DNA of 64,000 bases from Asterias rubens (Eukaryota; Echinodermata; Asteroidea; Forcipulatida; Asteriidae). The DNA lies in contig NC_047062.1 in NCBI RefSeq assembly GCF_902459465.1, forward strand, positions 19,847,994-19,911,993, given 5' to 3'. A program made the position numbers and the translations under genes. Below the pieces are notes generated by a model. It did no database searches. It worked only from the letters and a program-made list of their open reading frames with translations, and was not told the origin of the DNA. How positions within the stretch are numbered: the stretch's first letter is position 1; the number at the start of each line of letters is the position of its first letter. Of this stretch, positions 44,335-59,000 are shown piece by piece.

Positions 44335-44585
44335 TGCCGACAGATTCACACTTAAATTTGCAACTGTATTAAGGCGGTTCTCGTGAAAAAATTTTGCCTG
44401 AAATTCTATAGTTTTTCGAGAAAATAAGTAACACAATTAGTTTTGGTGTACAGGTTTTTTCCCTACTGTTTTCTCATAAACTATGATGACCGATTGAGCC
44501 TAAAGGTTTGTTGTTTCATGTTGGCTGACATAAAGTGCGGAGACGAGTCTTTGACAATTTACCAATGTTGTACATGCCCTTTAAA
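44335..44585. repeat. Worn copy of the TTAA MITE
   Basis: GATGACCGATTGAGC...GGTTTGTTGTTTCATG...GAGTCTTTGACAATTTACCA...GCCCTTTAA follows the order of the right half of the copy at 39510-39870. Confidence 0.6.
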
Positions 44586-46204
44586 AAATTATTTTGAAAA
44601 CTGGCAAATGAAAAACATAGTACAAACTAGGTGGTCCTTGAACAGCATTGTTGTTGGTGTACAGTGTATGATGCTGGTATGGTGTACTTTGTACATGTCA
44701 ATACCACTAGATTGATGAAGGGGGGTTACTAAATGGTGTATTCAAAACGAGTTTCGGGGGGAGTTCATGGGTACACTTTTTGTCAAGACTCAAGATCATC
44801 TATGGATCTATTTGTTGCAGAAAAACATCTACTCCTGGGACCTTGGACTATTGAACCTGTGGACCTTTAATATGCTGTTAGCAGGACAATCACCTGACTG
44901 CAGTATAGGTCAAAGTTATCCGACCTATATAGCAGACTGTTAAATACACGAAGGGCAAGAGTCCTATCTATAAGCTTTACTAAGTGCTAATGTGTTTTAG
45001 TTTTCCTCAGGCACTGTCTGCAGCATTAATGGCTTTAATGTGATCGAACTGTCAGCACATTCATGTGGGACTAGCATTTATTGAATTTACTAGTTAATTA
45101 TAAGCAGGTCTGGAATTACACTTTCAAAAGGTGTCAATAAACCATCATGACCTGGGTATCTAGACAAGTTCCTATCACTCTAAAATGTTGTTCAACCTAC
45201 ACAAACATTTTCTTTTGGCATTTAGTGTGGGATAACCCAAAAATAGTGCACTGGTAAATATGTAATGCCCTTTTGTTTTGGTGCTTCATGGTTGCCATAG
45301 TGTTCAGAGTAATTTTCATCTTATCGGTGCCTTTGAGAGAATGTTAAAGTGCATGTCATGTCCCACATTTAAGACTTTTCATGGTTCCTGTCTCGAAAAC
45401 CAAAGCAGCATTGCAGAGTGATTTTTTTCGAGACATTAGTACTAGAATGATGGTTACAAGATGGGCTTGTCTTGGTTTTCTGTGATTATCATAGAGAAAA
45501 AAAACATGTTCCATAAACGGTTACTTGTTATTCAATCTGTGCTTAGAAATATTGTGATGGTACCTAAAGACCTTGTCTTAACAAAAATGCTCTTTATTTT
45601 AGCACCAATATGTACAGTCATTTACATAAGTTGAATGTGATGTTTAAGATCTTGCAAGAGCTTTTGCATTTTTAAGTGTTTGAAACAAAAATGATTTGCA
45701 AGAATTGCCTTAACAAATTATGAATGCCTTATTAGAGGGTGAGTTACTGGGCGAGGAACTTGGGGGGAAATATGTACTAAAGGTATATCACAGTTGATTA
45801 AACTTAAGTTGCCTGCATTTGACCATATTTTCAGCTTTAGCAAACCATACAAACAGGCATTAATAACTTACATGCGGAGTCACACCTATGTTTGATAAAT
45901 GTCTTTAGTACTTGGACAATATGATAACTGTGAGTGAGTCAACTTATGCAGCATTTCAGCATAAATTATTAATAACAATTTGCATTCTTGTCGTAGAATA
46001 AAGACCAAGTTCACGGAATGTTAAAACCTCTAGATTCGCCATTTTTCAATTCCCCTTTATTTATTTGAGACCAACTTGTCTATGAACAATGTCACAAACT
46101 GACTAATCGTAAAATGTAAAAAATGGTTTTAACTAATACAATAAACATGGAATAATTCTAGGATAGCAGGCAATTGATGTTCAGTGATTGTCTGAAAATT
46201 AGCT

Positions 46205-46540
46205 TGTCTTAAAGGGTTGGGTACTTTTTGTAAGACACAAACATCCACAGACTTATATTAAAATTAGTCAGTTTAAAGATAATGACGGTAAAAAGCTTCC
46301 CATGGTAGAAAAAATATTACTTGCTGAGGTCCTGTAATTGTTGAGGAATGAGTAAAACAATTTAAAAAAAAATCATTTTCGTCCTAGTATGACGAAAATT
46401 GTTTTAGCACGTGCAGTGAATTAATGCAACTCTCCTGAAACATTTCTGTTTGATTTGAACTTTTTTTTGGTCAAAAACTTGACAACTAATGAAGCTGAAA
46501 CTTCTTCAGGTAAATTATAATATTACATACTTCTCCATTC
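46205..46540. repeat. TTAA-type repeat starting AGGGTTGGGTACTTTTTGTA
   Basis: TTAA + AGGGTTGGGTACTTTTTGTA and CCACAGACTTATATTAAAAT at the left; TGAAGCTGAAACTTCTTCAG near the right. I recognise this as a repeat by its form. Only one copy is in the window and the right end is not well defined. Confidence 0.4.
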
Positions 46541-48499
46541 ACAGTGAGTAAAGATTCATGTCATCGCCAAAAAACAAAAGGTATCAAAACTCTTTAAGAT
46601 ATATGAAAAGGATCTCCTTTGTGATCATTATAAGAATTGGTAGCCCCCAGCTAGACAATCTAACCCATCTGCATACGACCTCTATGCCATGCATTTCATG
46701 CAACTATTTGGCACATTATTTCACTCCAAAAATGGTGCCAGGCAGGTACATGTATAAGCATGTATAAGTAGGGGATGATGCCATATGCTTTGGGTGGCTG
46801 ATATGTGATTGGTGAACATAAGCAAATTATTTATTCTTTTACAATGGCACATCTTTGCCCTTTGTCCAACTATCTTCTTCACATAAACAGTGAATACAAA
46901 GTTCATTCACAGACAAGGCAAGTTGCATCAAGCCATAAAGTGTTCTGATCATGTGTAGAAACCTTTTGCACTTAATAGTGACTCTGTTCAAATAGTTCAA
47001 AGTTGCTAAGCTTGGTTGGGCCTAAGCCAGTTTATGGTTGGGTCAGGTCAACGTGAGCTAATTAAACATCTTGACTAATCAGCTGGAACCCAATTCTAGA
47101 CAAACGAAACAGAGATAACATGTAATCTGCCTATTTCTGGCTAAAACGTGATTATTGTACATGTACGTAGTAAATACACTGACAATTCATCTTTCATCAA
47201 GTATATTAACTCTGCCTTTGCTTATCTGATCATCAGTTTAGATAATTGTAATATGAATCATAACGGTTGTTGCGTAGTGAAATCAACCGAGTAGTACTAC
47301 TGGGTTCTGTGAAGGAAGAGCCTTCCTTCCTCCTTGATGTGTCATATTATTTATGGGGAAGCCCTAAAGGTCGCTTGAAATATTGAATCATGTTTTTTTT
47401 ATTGCATCAGATAAACTCATATTGCAACTGATTGTGTTTCACAGTAATGTGTAGTTGTCAAGGCCATGTTGGGCAATTCATGACGGGGAGGTGTTAAAAG
47501 GAAAAACAATACATGGAAATGAGCATGTGGTCTTTATGGGAGTTTAATTTCCTGATTGTTAACATGACCTTAACCTTTTTACCGTGTTTTTCAAGTAATC
47601 TTCCATTCTACATTGACCTCTGGATGTCAGGCTCATATTCAGGTGCATTGTTAAGCAGTTCAGTCTCTGAAGTGATTCATGTGTTTTCGTGTATTGTGGT
47701 TTAAACTGAATGGATGTTGTATGAAGGTAAAAGTCATTGCAAGCTTTTAAGAATAGATACAAGTAAACAGTGGTTTGTTCAAAATGACATTTTTAAATTG
47801 TGAGTTATAAACTTGTAAGCTTTGTGACCTAGGTACAATGAGGCTGAGTAAGGAATATGAACAATTCATTTGCTAAGAACTATAAGGTCATTAGTGCAAT
47901 TTGTAAGGGTTTGATAAATTCCTTTTGCACATTTTGAGGTATCTGGTTATTGGGGTATATATTGATCAAAAGTGGTCTTCAAAGTAATTGTTTGGCAAAA
48001 AGAAATATTCATTTTCTATGTCAAACATTCGTTTGTTGATTTTTATCAATTTTTTTTTTTTCAAACCTGTATGATTTTTATAAAATGACCTTTTGATCAT
48101 TACAAATATGAAATTGCCATTAGTGACCTTATAGCTCTGAGCGGATGAATTGTCCTACACATTAATGTGAAAGTGCCTTTTGCAGATTTAACTTATACAG
48201 TTTGATGTTTTACATGTTAAATATGTTATGGTACAAAGTTGATAACAACTTTATCTATTGCTGCAGCAATGAGTGTGTTGAGTATTGAGCGACAGCAGTA
48301 TAATTAAAACATTAAGATTGAACATTTCAAGTGGAATTTGAGGCAAAGAAGTTCTCGCTCTGTAAAATAGTGTTACCCTCCCATATCCTTCAAAATGATC
48401 CACTCAACACCCAAATGTTTGGACTCAGAGAACTGATATCATGTTCCAATTATAAGCATTCTTTTCAGAACCCAACTCATTCAGAACCACCCCAACTCA

Positions 48500-48889
48500 T
48501 TAAAGACAATGGACACTATTGGTAATTGTCAAGGACCAGTCTTCTCACTTGGTGTATCTCAACATATACATAAAATAACCAACCTGTGAAAATTTGAGCT
48601 CAATCGGTCATCGAAGTTTCGAGAAAATAATAAAAGAAAAACCCCCCACCCTTTTCACACAAAGTTGTGTTCTTTGGGATGGTTGATTTTGAGACCTCAA
48701 CTTCTAAACTTGAGGTTTCAAAATCAAATTCGTGGAAAAGTACTTCTTTCTCGAAAACTACATCACTTTAGAGGAAGCCGTTTTTCACAATGTTTTATAC
48801 TATCAACCTCTCCCCATTACTCGTTACCAAGTAAGGTTTTATGCTAACTATTATTTTGAGTAAGTACCAATAGTGTCCACTGCCTTTAA
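48500..48889. mobile_element. TTAA-flanked MITE, second clear copy
   Basis: TTAA + AGACAATGGACACTATTGGT at the left, CCAATAGTGTCCACTGCCT + TTAA at the right (read as CAATAGTGTCCACTGCC at 48869-48885). Internal order is reversed relative to the copy at 39510. Followed directly by ACATGGTGTTACTGCAAACC, a separate repeat motif. Confidence 0.85.
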
Positions 48890-49562
48890 GAGATTATCAT
48901 TACATGGTGTTACTGCAAACCTTTACTATATGGTATTTCCACCATGTAAAGTTTCAAATCCTATGTATAAGCATTTTGTTGTGGACATTCAGTGCCACAT
49001 CCTACAAAAGTTGGACAATAAGGATTTGGGGGATTTCACCTTCTGAGAGCAGCTTGGTTTCCTTGTCAGTTGTCACTCCCTCTAAGATTCATTATGATCT
49101 GTATTGTGATTTAAATCAGCTACAATCTTTCACAAAATGCACATTTATATGTTACCTCTGATTGTTACTTTAGAATACATTTCCAAAGCAAATATTGACA
49201 TCTGAATTGAGATTGTGACTGTCTAGTGTCCTGTGATGGTAATCTGAAATTAGATCCATTTACAACAAAATGCTGTAAAATGAATAAATGCCTTTTTTTC
49301 TGTAATTGAGTACACACGTTTAACATGAAATACCTTACACTATCCTCTCTTTTTATTCCAGTATATTATAAAGAGGAAGCTTATTGTCTGCTGTGTTTCC
49401 AACCTTTTGTCAAACCCCCTATGTCACTCTCATCTGGATTTATCCCTTGCCTTTTTTTCAACTCTCTCTATTTAACTCTGTTTTTAAATTTTGTTACACT
49501 TCACTGCTTCTGTTACATGGGTGTGCCTGTATAAATGCGTGTTGTGTTGTAATCTAGCCTTA

Positions 49563-49605
49563 AAGGAAGACTCTGCTAGGGTTGAAACATCAGGCCACTA
49601 ATTAT
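49563..49605 (+). repeat. AGACTCTGCTAGRGT-GAAA repeat motif (also 57549-57592)
   Basis: GAAGACTCTGCTAGGGTTGA followed by AACATCAGGCCACTAATTATT. The copy at 57549 reads AAAGACTCTGCTAGAGTCGA then AATGTCAGGCCATTAACTATT. Dispersed family, function unknown. Confidence 0.55.
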
Positions 49606-50846
49606 TGTAAATAGATGTTGGTATGCACTACAAATAACATACAAGCCGAAGCTATGGAAAGTTAATCAAATTCAGTGGCCATGTTTCAGTGAAAAACAAC
49701 AACAGCTGATGTTGTCTGACTTATTGTGATTGCAGCAATTAAGTTAACCTCTAGTTTCCCCCATGCTTATCAGTATTCTAAATTGAAAATATTTATTTTG
49801 AGGACCGGTACTGGTAAAAACTTTACAATCAGTAGGTTTCAGATTGACACTCATAAACATTTGTATTTTATTGTTTTATTTATGGTTTATTTACAATTAC
49901 CAGTTGAGTACTTTGTCTTTAAATTTAATGTATTCAAGGCAGCATTTCAAAGAGCTGCTAAGCACAGGATTGTTATGCTTAGCAGAAATTGGTCACCAGC
50001 TTACAAACTATGTAATCTAGAAAGCTTGTGACAGGTATATCTCGCTTGGTACCTCTAAGCAAGTGAAATTTGTGAGTGAAATTTTATGAAATCATAATTC
50101 CCCTGGAATTCTTATTAAAAGGAAAAGTTAAATTTGCTGTCTTGGTAAAGCTGATGTGTCAAAGTAATTTATTAACTCTTTTATCATACATGTTATCACA
50201 TTTTCAATTTTTTCAAAGTTCATGGAGTAATATGAAGTTCATGGAGTAATATAGTGTATATTAATGATTGAAATATGCGATATTAAGATATATTAAGGTG
50301 ATGGAAGCAGGGAAAGGGGTTGTATGTATTTTGGACATGTTTTGATAATAAAATAATAAAGAAAATTAATTTATATGTGTATTTATTTGAGTTTGTTTGT
50401 ATCGTGTGCTCCATCACTGAGAAATTTTACTTTATATGCACATTAACCCTTCCATTACGAAAATCCTTCTACTGGTACATTATCCAGGCATGTGAGTAAC
50501 TATCCATGACAATAGAGGAAAAGAGAAAACCGGGAAAGAAAACAAAAGGAAAAGATAATATTCCTATTCTTTTGTTAACAGAAAGTGACAAAAAGAGGAA
50601 AATTAAAACCCCAAAAGAGGAAATCGGCTGGAAAGAGGAAGTTCCACATGTCTGATTTTCATTCTGAATATGAAGGATACAGGACCAAGGGTTGTAGGCC
50701 CACATATTTATTGGTTATCACTGGGTCAGGCATTGGAACCATACAGGATAGGAGGATACTGAATGATTGAGGTTACCCGTTGGATGAAAGGCCTTACGGA
50801 GTCAGGGGGGTTATGGACTGACTTGGCAAAGTTACTGAAATCATTC

Positions 50847-50915
50847 TCCTGAAGACGAGCAGAGTTTGAAACATCGAGATTACACCGTTGCTTCTCAGAG
50901 CCAATACTCACACAG
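50847..50915 (+). repeat. Repeat with CTGAAGA...GAAACATCGAG core, copy 2
   Basis: CTCCTGAAGACGAGCAGAGT then TTGAAACATCGAGATTACACC and CTTCTCAGAGCC. Same layout as 7410-7485. Confidence 0.6.
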
Positions 50916-52107
50916 AAAGAGATTTACACATGGTCTTGCAGGTTTTTCTATTTATTTATAGTTTCTTCCTAATTACTACAAACAGTTTTTTTTTATTTGT
51001 ACCAGTCTGACATAATTTCTGAATTATGTTCTGCTGCAATCCTGGGTACCTCTTTATAGTCTTCCACTATTTCCCTCCTTCAATTACGGCTTTAAAAAAA
51101 TAAAATAAATAAATGATACATGGACGTATAACAAACACTGGATGTTTGGGTTGTGTGAATAACATGTACAGAATCTTTACAGTTCATACTTTGTTTGAAT
51201 TTCCGATCTGGACCGGAAGCAGGGTCAAATCAGGTCATGAACATTTGTAACAAATTCATACATCAAACCTTCACAGACAATGCAGAGAATAAATTCATAA
51301 CATCAATTTTTCTCAAGATTTTGAAATTGTGCCCGGGTTTGAACTGCTAGATAAGGTCGGGTTTAAGTGGTGTATTGATTGTGGAAATCCATTGATGTTT
51401 CAGGAGTTAAGATTTTTTGATATATTTTAAAACCTTTGACTTATGTAACTCAAAACCTAGTGGTGATTTCATCAAGACATTTGAACATTAAGGTACATTT
51501 CAAAGTTATGGTCTTTGACTTGAGAAGTTTTAAGTCTCTGTGAGCTTCACAAGGAACAGAAGTCTTGCCTAAAAGTTTTCCTCCCTCTGGGAAAATCAAA
51601 CACTTTCTATCTTGGCTGTGCTCCGTGGTCATAATGGGTTGATGTGGCTGGCAGCCAGAGGCGCCCTTGCACGCCTGCTGCTCGAACACGTGGTAGCCGC
51701 GTCTTTCACAATTCAGCTCTTAGTTGCCAGCAAGGATGATTAGCCCCCAAATTATTACTTATATTGCGGTGATGATATCAGGCGACTTGGGTCAGAACAG
51801 TATTATTCCACTTTTATAAATGTATCCTCAGTAAATGCAGCTATTAAGGGTTAGTGTCATGCATTTTAGAGTTTTCAAAATGGTTGAGCACTGTAGCTCT
51901 GAAGATAATGAAGAGATGTTTAGAGAAAGATGTGGGTTGGGAAAACTATGCAATCAGATGGATACTAAGATAAGAGCTTTGCATGTAAGTCTTGGTGAGA
52001 AGGGACAGTGAGCAGAAGATGAAGAAATAGAAAAAACTAATGAGAGAAAGGTGGAAAATAATAAGTAAGTAAAGTTTGCAGTGACACCATGTAAAATATC
52101 TTTTGTG

Positions 52108-52185
52108 AGTTGTGGTGGCTCTGAGAAGAGCCGGTTTCTGCTCGACACTTTGACCAGTGTACTCTGACCGTCTTCTGGAGAATGC
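52108..52185 (-). repeat. Same repeat family, copy 3
   Basis: On the minus strand: CCAGAAGACGGTCAGAGTAC, then AAAGTGTCGAGCAG and CCGGCTCTTCTCAGAGCCAC. Confidence 0.6.
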
Positions 52186-52762
52186 TGGACTCGGCTGGGT
52201 TTCATTGTAGAATGGGTTTGTTGGAGAGTGGATGGTTTTGGCAGTTTTTAGGTGTGGGTAGAGGTTGCTGATGCTCATGCCAAAGTCTAGTTGAACTGTG
52301 TTGTGTCTGATGATCTCAATGGCTAATGATACATCTCTGGTGCCATCTGTTGCTTTGGTTGATGTGTCTTCCCACAGGATGAAAATTATGATCCATGTCA
52401 TGAGAGTGTTATGTTGATGCACGCAGATGAATACTAAAAAACACAACCTAAACACCACGTCAGGATCTGAGTTTGGATTTCAACAAGAAAGGGTCGAGAT
52501 ATATTAATGGCAGACCGATCTTGATGCACCTCACCTGGTGCAAATTTCTTTTGTAAAGTCAAGAGTCACAGGCATTCTTTAAAACAAACATTTTCTATGA
52601 ATTTTAATTATGCCTTGTTGAAGAACCCAATGAATTTGTAACAGCGCCAAATGTCTACCTAACGCACATCTACATAGCAATAAAAATGTTGTACAAGACA
52701 CACCAATGAAGAGAAGAAAAAAAAGACCCGACAACACATCTCAAGTAATCAAATATTAAATA

Positions 52763-53078
52763 TTTATTTACATTTTTATACATTTGCATATTTGTTTACA
52801 TATGAATACATTGGTTTGACATGTTTTTTTTATGTGGAAATTGTATAGTACAGAAAACAGGCACATTTTCAATTTGTGTTTACAAATTATATTTTGTAAT
52901 TGACTGCTGTGTGTCGATACTACCAGCTGCAAAGGAAATCTATGCATAAAATTTAAGTGATTTTATAAATTGAGAGATTCACAAACATCCCAAATCCATC
53001 AAAACCTCAAAAAAATCTGGTTAGCTGTTCCCAAATTCACTGGTCTTTCAAGCTGCATTTTCAGAAGTTTTTATTTTT
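52763..53078 (-). terminator. TALPID3 3' UTR with candidate poly(A) signals
   Basis: Minus-strand AATAAA occurs at 53075-53070, only a few bases after the stop, and at 52768-52763. The second is the more likely site and implies a 3' UTR of about 330 bases. Confidence 0.4.
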
Positions 53079-56000
53079 TCACAGATCTCCACCAGAAAGT
53101 TCAGACACGTCACTTGTCGTGTCCGGGACCGGCAACTCCCCTTCACTTATTGTCTGACTCAGATCAATCCCCTGTGACTCGACGGCCGAGGGTAACGTCA
53201 CCGAGAAGGACATCATCCCTGGAATCCGAGCCCCGGGGTCCCGACTCTCTGGTAGCTCCAGAGACCCTTCGGTGATGTTCTGAGAGTCATCGTAAGTTGG
53301 CTCATGGAAAGTGGGGCCGGTTGATCCCAGCGTTTGACCCATTGGTCGCTGGGATTCAAAATCGCTTGTGCCTCCTTCTGATTGGCTGAAGGTTTGACTG
53401 AGGTAACCTGATTGGAGGAGGGCTTCTAGGTTAAGTGCATCCGGGGTCAGGGTTCGTGTTCCAAGGTCACTCATGGTCTGTGTTCCAAAGAGGTCTAAAG
53501 TGACAAAACAAAGGGAGATGTTGGACACGATATATTGTAATTGAGAAACTAACCAATATAGTGTGTGTGTGAAGTAATATGCACTGTTATTTGAAGCTTC
53601 GAGTGGTGTGAATGATAGGACAAACTATAAACAATTGTCAACTTGCAGATACAACCATGTTTTAGATCTCTTGTAAGAGAGTGTTGGCTCTGAAGAGGGT
53701 TTGGTCTCGACATTTTGAACAGTATACTCTGCTCATCTTCAGGATTTTTTAAAATAATAATCTGATCTGAGTAACAAAGATACAGGCTGTGTGTGCCAGT
53801 GTGTGTGTGTTTGTTTCTGATACTCACTTGATGGGATAGAAGCTCTTGGAGGCAGGCCCCTTCTACCATGGAAACCACCTACATTATCATCTTCATCACC
53901 TCCATGATGCTCTACATCCATCTCTCCTCTTCTCCTTGAGTTCTCGTATCGTTCCTCTGATGGATACGGTCTCTCATCATCTTCATCAGGTTCAGGGCTT
54001 GGACTCGGTCTCCCTGCAACCTGGAAGCAACAAAACAATAATTACAATAACTTGTCATCCTTACGCTCTTTGCATTTTTATTTTTTTGCCAAGTAAATAT
54101 AATTCCTGTCCACCAATAAAAGTCCATGTAGTTTACACAGTAACAGACTATGAGAATGATACCATAAATTAATACCAAGGTCATATAATATGGACATGCT
54201 TCAGTGTGACCTGTTTAATTAACACTTTTCCCAAGACATGTCAGCAAAGATAATCAAGGATATTTCATTTGAACACATTTATGAATACGTAGGTTGGAAA
54301 GCATACCCAGAGCTGTGGGGACTTTTACACAATGGAACAAAGGTCTCCACAACATTTTCTTTGTTAAGCTGGGTCCCCACACATGATTCTTTAAAAAAGA
54401 GAATAATAGAAAATAGGAAGTCCCCACAACTTTTTGTGCAAAAGTCTGCATGGCATTGCACGGACACAGTGGCTTCCACCAGCCTGCTCATCCCTACACC
54501 CTATGACTGACCTGTATGATTCTAGGTGCAGGATGAGGCTTGGCCTGTTTAATTGGCTGCACTGTGGCTGCAGCGCCTAGCTCATCTGTCTCATCCTCAA
54601 CATCCGTCCTCTCAAGATGTGACACTCGAAGCGTGAAATCATCCACTTGTTGCCGCGCTGTGTCACGTTGCTCTCCACCACTGACCTCTCTCCTGACCAC
54701 CGACCTGACCTCTGACCTTGGAGTCACCTCTGGAGGTTTGGTTCCATATGCTTCTTTAAAGAGCATCCTCTCAGAAGATGGGGTCAAAATAGGGCACTGA
54801 CCTACACTGACCTCTCCCAGACTCTTTGTGCCGTTGTTGTTGAGGGTTTGGGATGATGTGAAGTAGGGCGGGGCCGCTGATGGGTCAGGGCGTTGGCTCA
54901 TATGGGCTAAGATGGCAACGACAGGGTCTCGGGTGAGGAGTCTAGGGGTTCGTTTGACCGGAGATATCTCACCTTCACTCAGTTCATCATCCTGAAAAAA
55001 ACATTTTCAAAACATTTAACAAAGGATACCACAAAAAAACATATGACAGGCCTGTATGCTTCGTGTTTGAAAGGGCAAGGTCACCCAGGCATTTTCTCCT
55101 TTGTAAAGAGCACCCAATGAGGAAATTGTAAATTTCTAATGTAGCATTTCAAAGGCACCAAGGCAATGACCAGGGGACATGGAGGCAATCGCCTACGTTG
55201 CCTCTTTGAAGTATTAGGCCTGATATGACTTTCAAACTTTCAAAAAGAGCTTCCCACTTCCCTATGTATTATATTCAGTCAGTATAGTTGAAGAATCTTC
55301 GGGTGACCACACAAACCTGTAAATCCGGTTCCAGTTCCTCAGCTCCCATTAGAGTGCTATCAATACTAGTACCTGAGGAGAGTTCAGGAAGACCAATGGC
55401 TCCAGGCTCATCTGGAAGGAACGCAAGAGCAAAATATTTTAGAAAAATCTTTTCTCTGCGGAAAAGAACTACACCATTGTCCGACTAGTGGGACTATCTT
55501 AAATTAGTAGATCATCCCCCCTTCCCCTAAATGACAATCAACGATATCATAGAAAATAACGTACTGAGTGCCTAAAACTAAATCCTTTACATACAAATAT
55601 TAAATTATAAAATCACACATTGGATTATCAGAATAAAATAATCAATGAGCAAAAGCAAACAATAAAAAAGAAAAACCTGCAACTATAAAATATGGCCCTG
55701 TATTTTAATAAAAATACAATTTTTTTCTGAATTGTTACTTTAAGTAAAATATAAATTATCAAATAAATAAAATAAAATTTCAATACCGAAAAATGTATGT
55801 ATTACTATCCTGCCAAACTCTGCAAAAAGAAGTTGGTTTTGGATAAACAGACAAATAACCAAACAAACATCACCATTGAACAAACAAACAAGCTCTTAAA
55901 AATGAAAGATTACAGAGATCTCTTATTAATACATTACGTTGGCTACAAAATACACAGTGAAAAGGGAAAGAAAGAGAGCATGGAGTATACAGGATTCGAG

Positions 56001-59000
56001 ACTTTGCATGGTGGTATTACAATAAAGTAAAGTTCCAGGAGTAACACCATGTACATGAGTCGGATTAGAAACTTTGCATGGTGGAGTTACAATCTAGTAA
56101 GGTCTGTATCGGTAAAAACCATGTATATGAAATGTTTCTCATCAGTGGTGGTTCCGTAGTTGTTACACAACCTGTTCCTTTCATGTTTCTCATCAGTGGT
56201 GGTTCCGTAGTTGTTACACAACCTGTTCCTTTCAGAACCTCAAAAGCAAACCAGACTACATAATGTAGGACTATAATATTATTTCACATTTAAAGAGAAT
56301 CAATTATTTCTTTATCCACTAACATCAATGTCATAAAACACAGCGCAAAATGAGGGTTAGTGTATTAAAAATATACAGTTTCTGGAGTATAATACGGTTT
56401 GGTCAATAAAATATGTATTAAAGCAGCAATATGGTGTTGTTAATTTGTACATACAACACACAAAGATCCTTTACTTAGATAAGTGGAACATTTGTAAAAT
56501 GTCATGTATAGTTTTGCCATGCATTGACTGATGTGAGACTCAAAATATTGGACAGGCACCCGTCCAATATGAATATTTATTGGATGCTTCTCAGTGTCAT
56601 ATCAACTAAACAATCTCCAGCCGTTCATCCAAATACCATAAAAATGCTGAGCAGAAAAAGATGAAGTTGATTCATACCTTCTGTGGAGTCAATCTGCCCC
56701 TCACTCTTACCACTGATGAGCCACTCCCCTTCTGAAATGGAACGTCCTGCTGTTTCTGTACAGGGACTAGGCTGGGTCGTAGTCGCTGTGCTCAGTGAAG
56801 GGGTGGGTGTGGAAGGTGTCAGGAGTGAAGGGGTTGGAGTTGGTGGAATAGGCTCTTCTTCAATGACACTACACAAGTGGATAAAATAAGACATTCACCA
56901 ATCATACACAGAAGTTATCTTTGCAAAGTTATCAAAACAAAAGATAGATAGATTCGACAGTGTCATTGTACTTGTAAAACAGCAGTTTGGCTGGTAACCT
57001 TATTCTTGTAAGCATAATTTTTGTATGCTTAGCTACTTTTTGTGCTTAAAAAACTTGCTAAGCACAGAGTACTGTGCAAACTCAATGTGAATATGGCTGT
57101 TATCGGTGATACTAATCTGTGCTTAGCAAGTTTTTTAAGCCAAGGCCACAAGTTGTTAAAGCTTTGTTAAGTAGTGATATAATTGTCCAAGATACTCAAT
57201 GTTTTTGTTTGTTTGCATAAACAACTTGATTTGCAACTTACACAGGTTCAGGTGTCGGTGGTAACTGAAGAGACTCCTCCATCTCCGGTTCTGGACTCAC
57301 AGGTTGAGGGGTAGGTACTGGGGTGATAATGGACCCATCGATGACTGAGATCAGCTTTGGAGATTCCCTTGGTGACAGAGGAGGGGTGGCAATGTCTGGC
57401 GGTGGGGAAGGGGGAGGGGTGTTGATGGGTGTGGCAACACGAGCTGAAGGGGCTGGGATCGGCTCATCTGTTGGTTGAAAAAAGATATTCCATTCATTGG
57501 TTAACGTGGGGTGTGTATTCAGATGAAAACATAATTATAATATAATCTTTGAGAAAGACTCTGCTAGAGTCGAAATGTCAGGCCATTAACTATTTTTTGC
57601 CTAATTGGTGACAAATTAATTTCCTATACATCAATCAATTTTTTGCTGCAACTTTAATTTAGTTTCTCAACTTTGTAGAAGTTGGATTTTTCAGTTGTAA
57701 AATAAAATACAAGAAATAAAGCTTGGTTCATACTTTCTGTGAATGAAAATGCGACACAAGTTTTGACGTCACATAGCTGTTTTCGCAGCGAATGTTTCAC
57801 TCAAGTCAAATGACGCGAATTATTTGTGACGAATTTGTGACGTCAAAACCCACTGTGCATTCGCATTCGCAGTAAGTATGATAAGATTGTAGACAAATTT
57901 GTTTCGGATAGGAGATTCTGTGAAAAGTGTTGTTTAAGTTTGGGGGAAATCTCACCAGATGCAGTAGCATCCATTGTCCGAGCAAGCTCTTCCAGATTCT
58001 CTGTCTCGGACTCAGCTGGGGATGAATGACTTGGACTTGCTAGGGGTGTGGCTACAAGAGAAGCAGCCCTGGGCGGGGTATGCACTGGGCTAGGTAGAGG
58101 GGTCACCTCGGGGGTTGGGATTGGTGATCTGGGAATAACCTGTTGGTGAGTACAAATTGGCATGTAGTGAAAAGGCAAGATAAAAGGGAAGATTGGGTTG
58201 ACACATTTTTGTTACTTTGTATTTACATTTTATCAACTTCAGTTACCCAAGAAATTCAGCCTACAAGTTAATAGAAAAACATTTTAACAATAAAATAATA
58301 AATATAACATATGTTATATATGACATACAATACTTAAAATAAATATAACGTTTAAATGTACATTACATTAGATATTAAAAATAATATTAACAACTGTATT
58401 TACATAAACATTTCAATATAAACCAACCACAAAGAAACAAAGGCACACCAATATATGACAAATCCCCAAAAGAACAACCATATGCGCAACACAAAATGGA
58501 ATACAACATCAATGAAGCAGAAGAACAAAGAATCATAAACCATTTACAAATTGGATTAATTAAATTTAGACACTGTGGATAGTAAAGTGATGTATCATAA
58601 TCAAGAACAGAGATATGATAATGCACTCTTGGAAAAAAATGTGGACAGAATGTCTTCAAATTCTCTTCTGTCAAGTCACAAAGCTATTCTCTTGACAATC
58701 ATAAATAAACACACATAAACATCTTTCTGTAAAAACTTATTAGACCTTCAAAGTAGAAAGATGTTCAGTTTGCATCAGGGATAAAGAATTTTAATTGGTT
58801 ATTATCCTTACAATGATGTGTGTACAGCATTGTATCAGCAACTTTACAAAAGCGGGGCTGAAGCAAAAGAAGAAAAGGGGGTAACTTACCGGGGATGCCG
58901 TTGCCTGTGGAGTTGGGGATGTTTGCTGACGTGGAATGTCTCTATCATGCTGACCCAACACAGTGGTCACTTTCTCCTCTAGGACCTCACGTACCAATGC

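Larger units (their letters stand above)
42681..52740. other. Gene-poor interval between LC3 and TALPID3
   Basis: Ten kilobases of AT-rich DNA between two converging genes. All open frames are short and without protein-like composition. Contents that can be named are MITE copies (44335-44585, 46205-46540, 48500-48889), fragments of the GAAACRTC repeats (49563, 50847, 52108), and a short duplication TTCATGGAGTAATATGAAG at 50220-50260. Non-coding RNA genes cannot be excluded. Confidence 0.5.

Noticed and set aside
51946..52458. 170-codon minus-strand frame
   Set aside because: Composition is hydrophobic and irregular, it runs through a dispersed repeat, and no splice partner or known domain is visible.
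56078..56263. Frame with repeated MFLISGGSVVVTQPVPF peptide
   Set aside because: Produced by an intronic 51-bp tandem duplication; no splice signals or homology.
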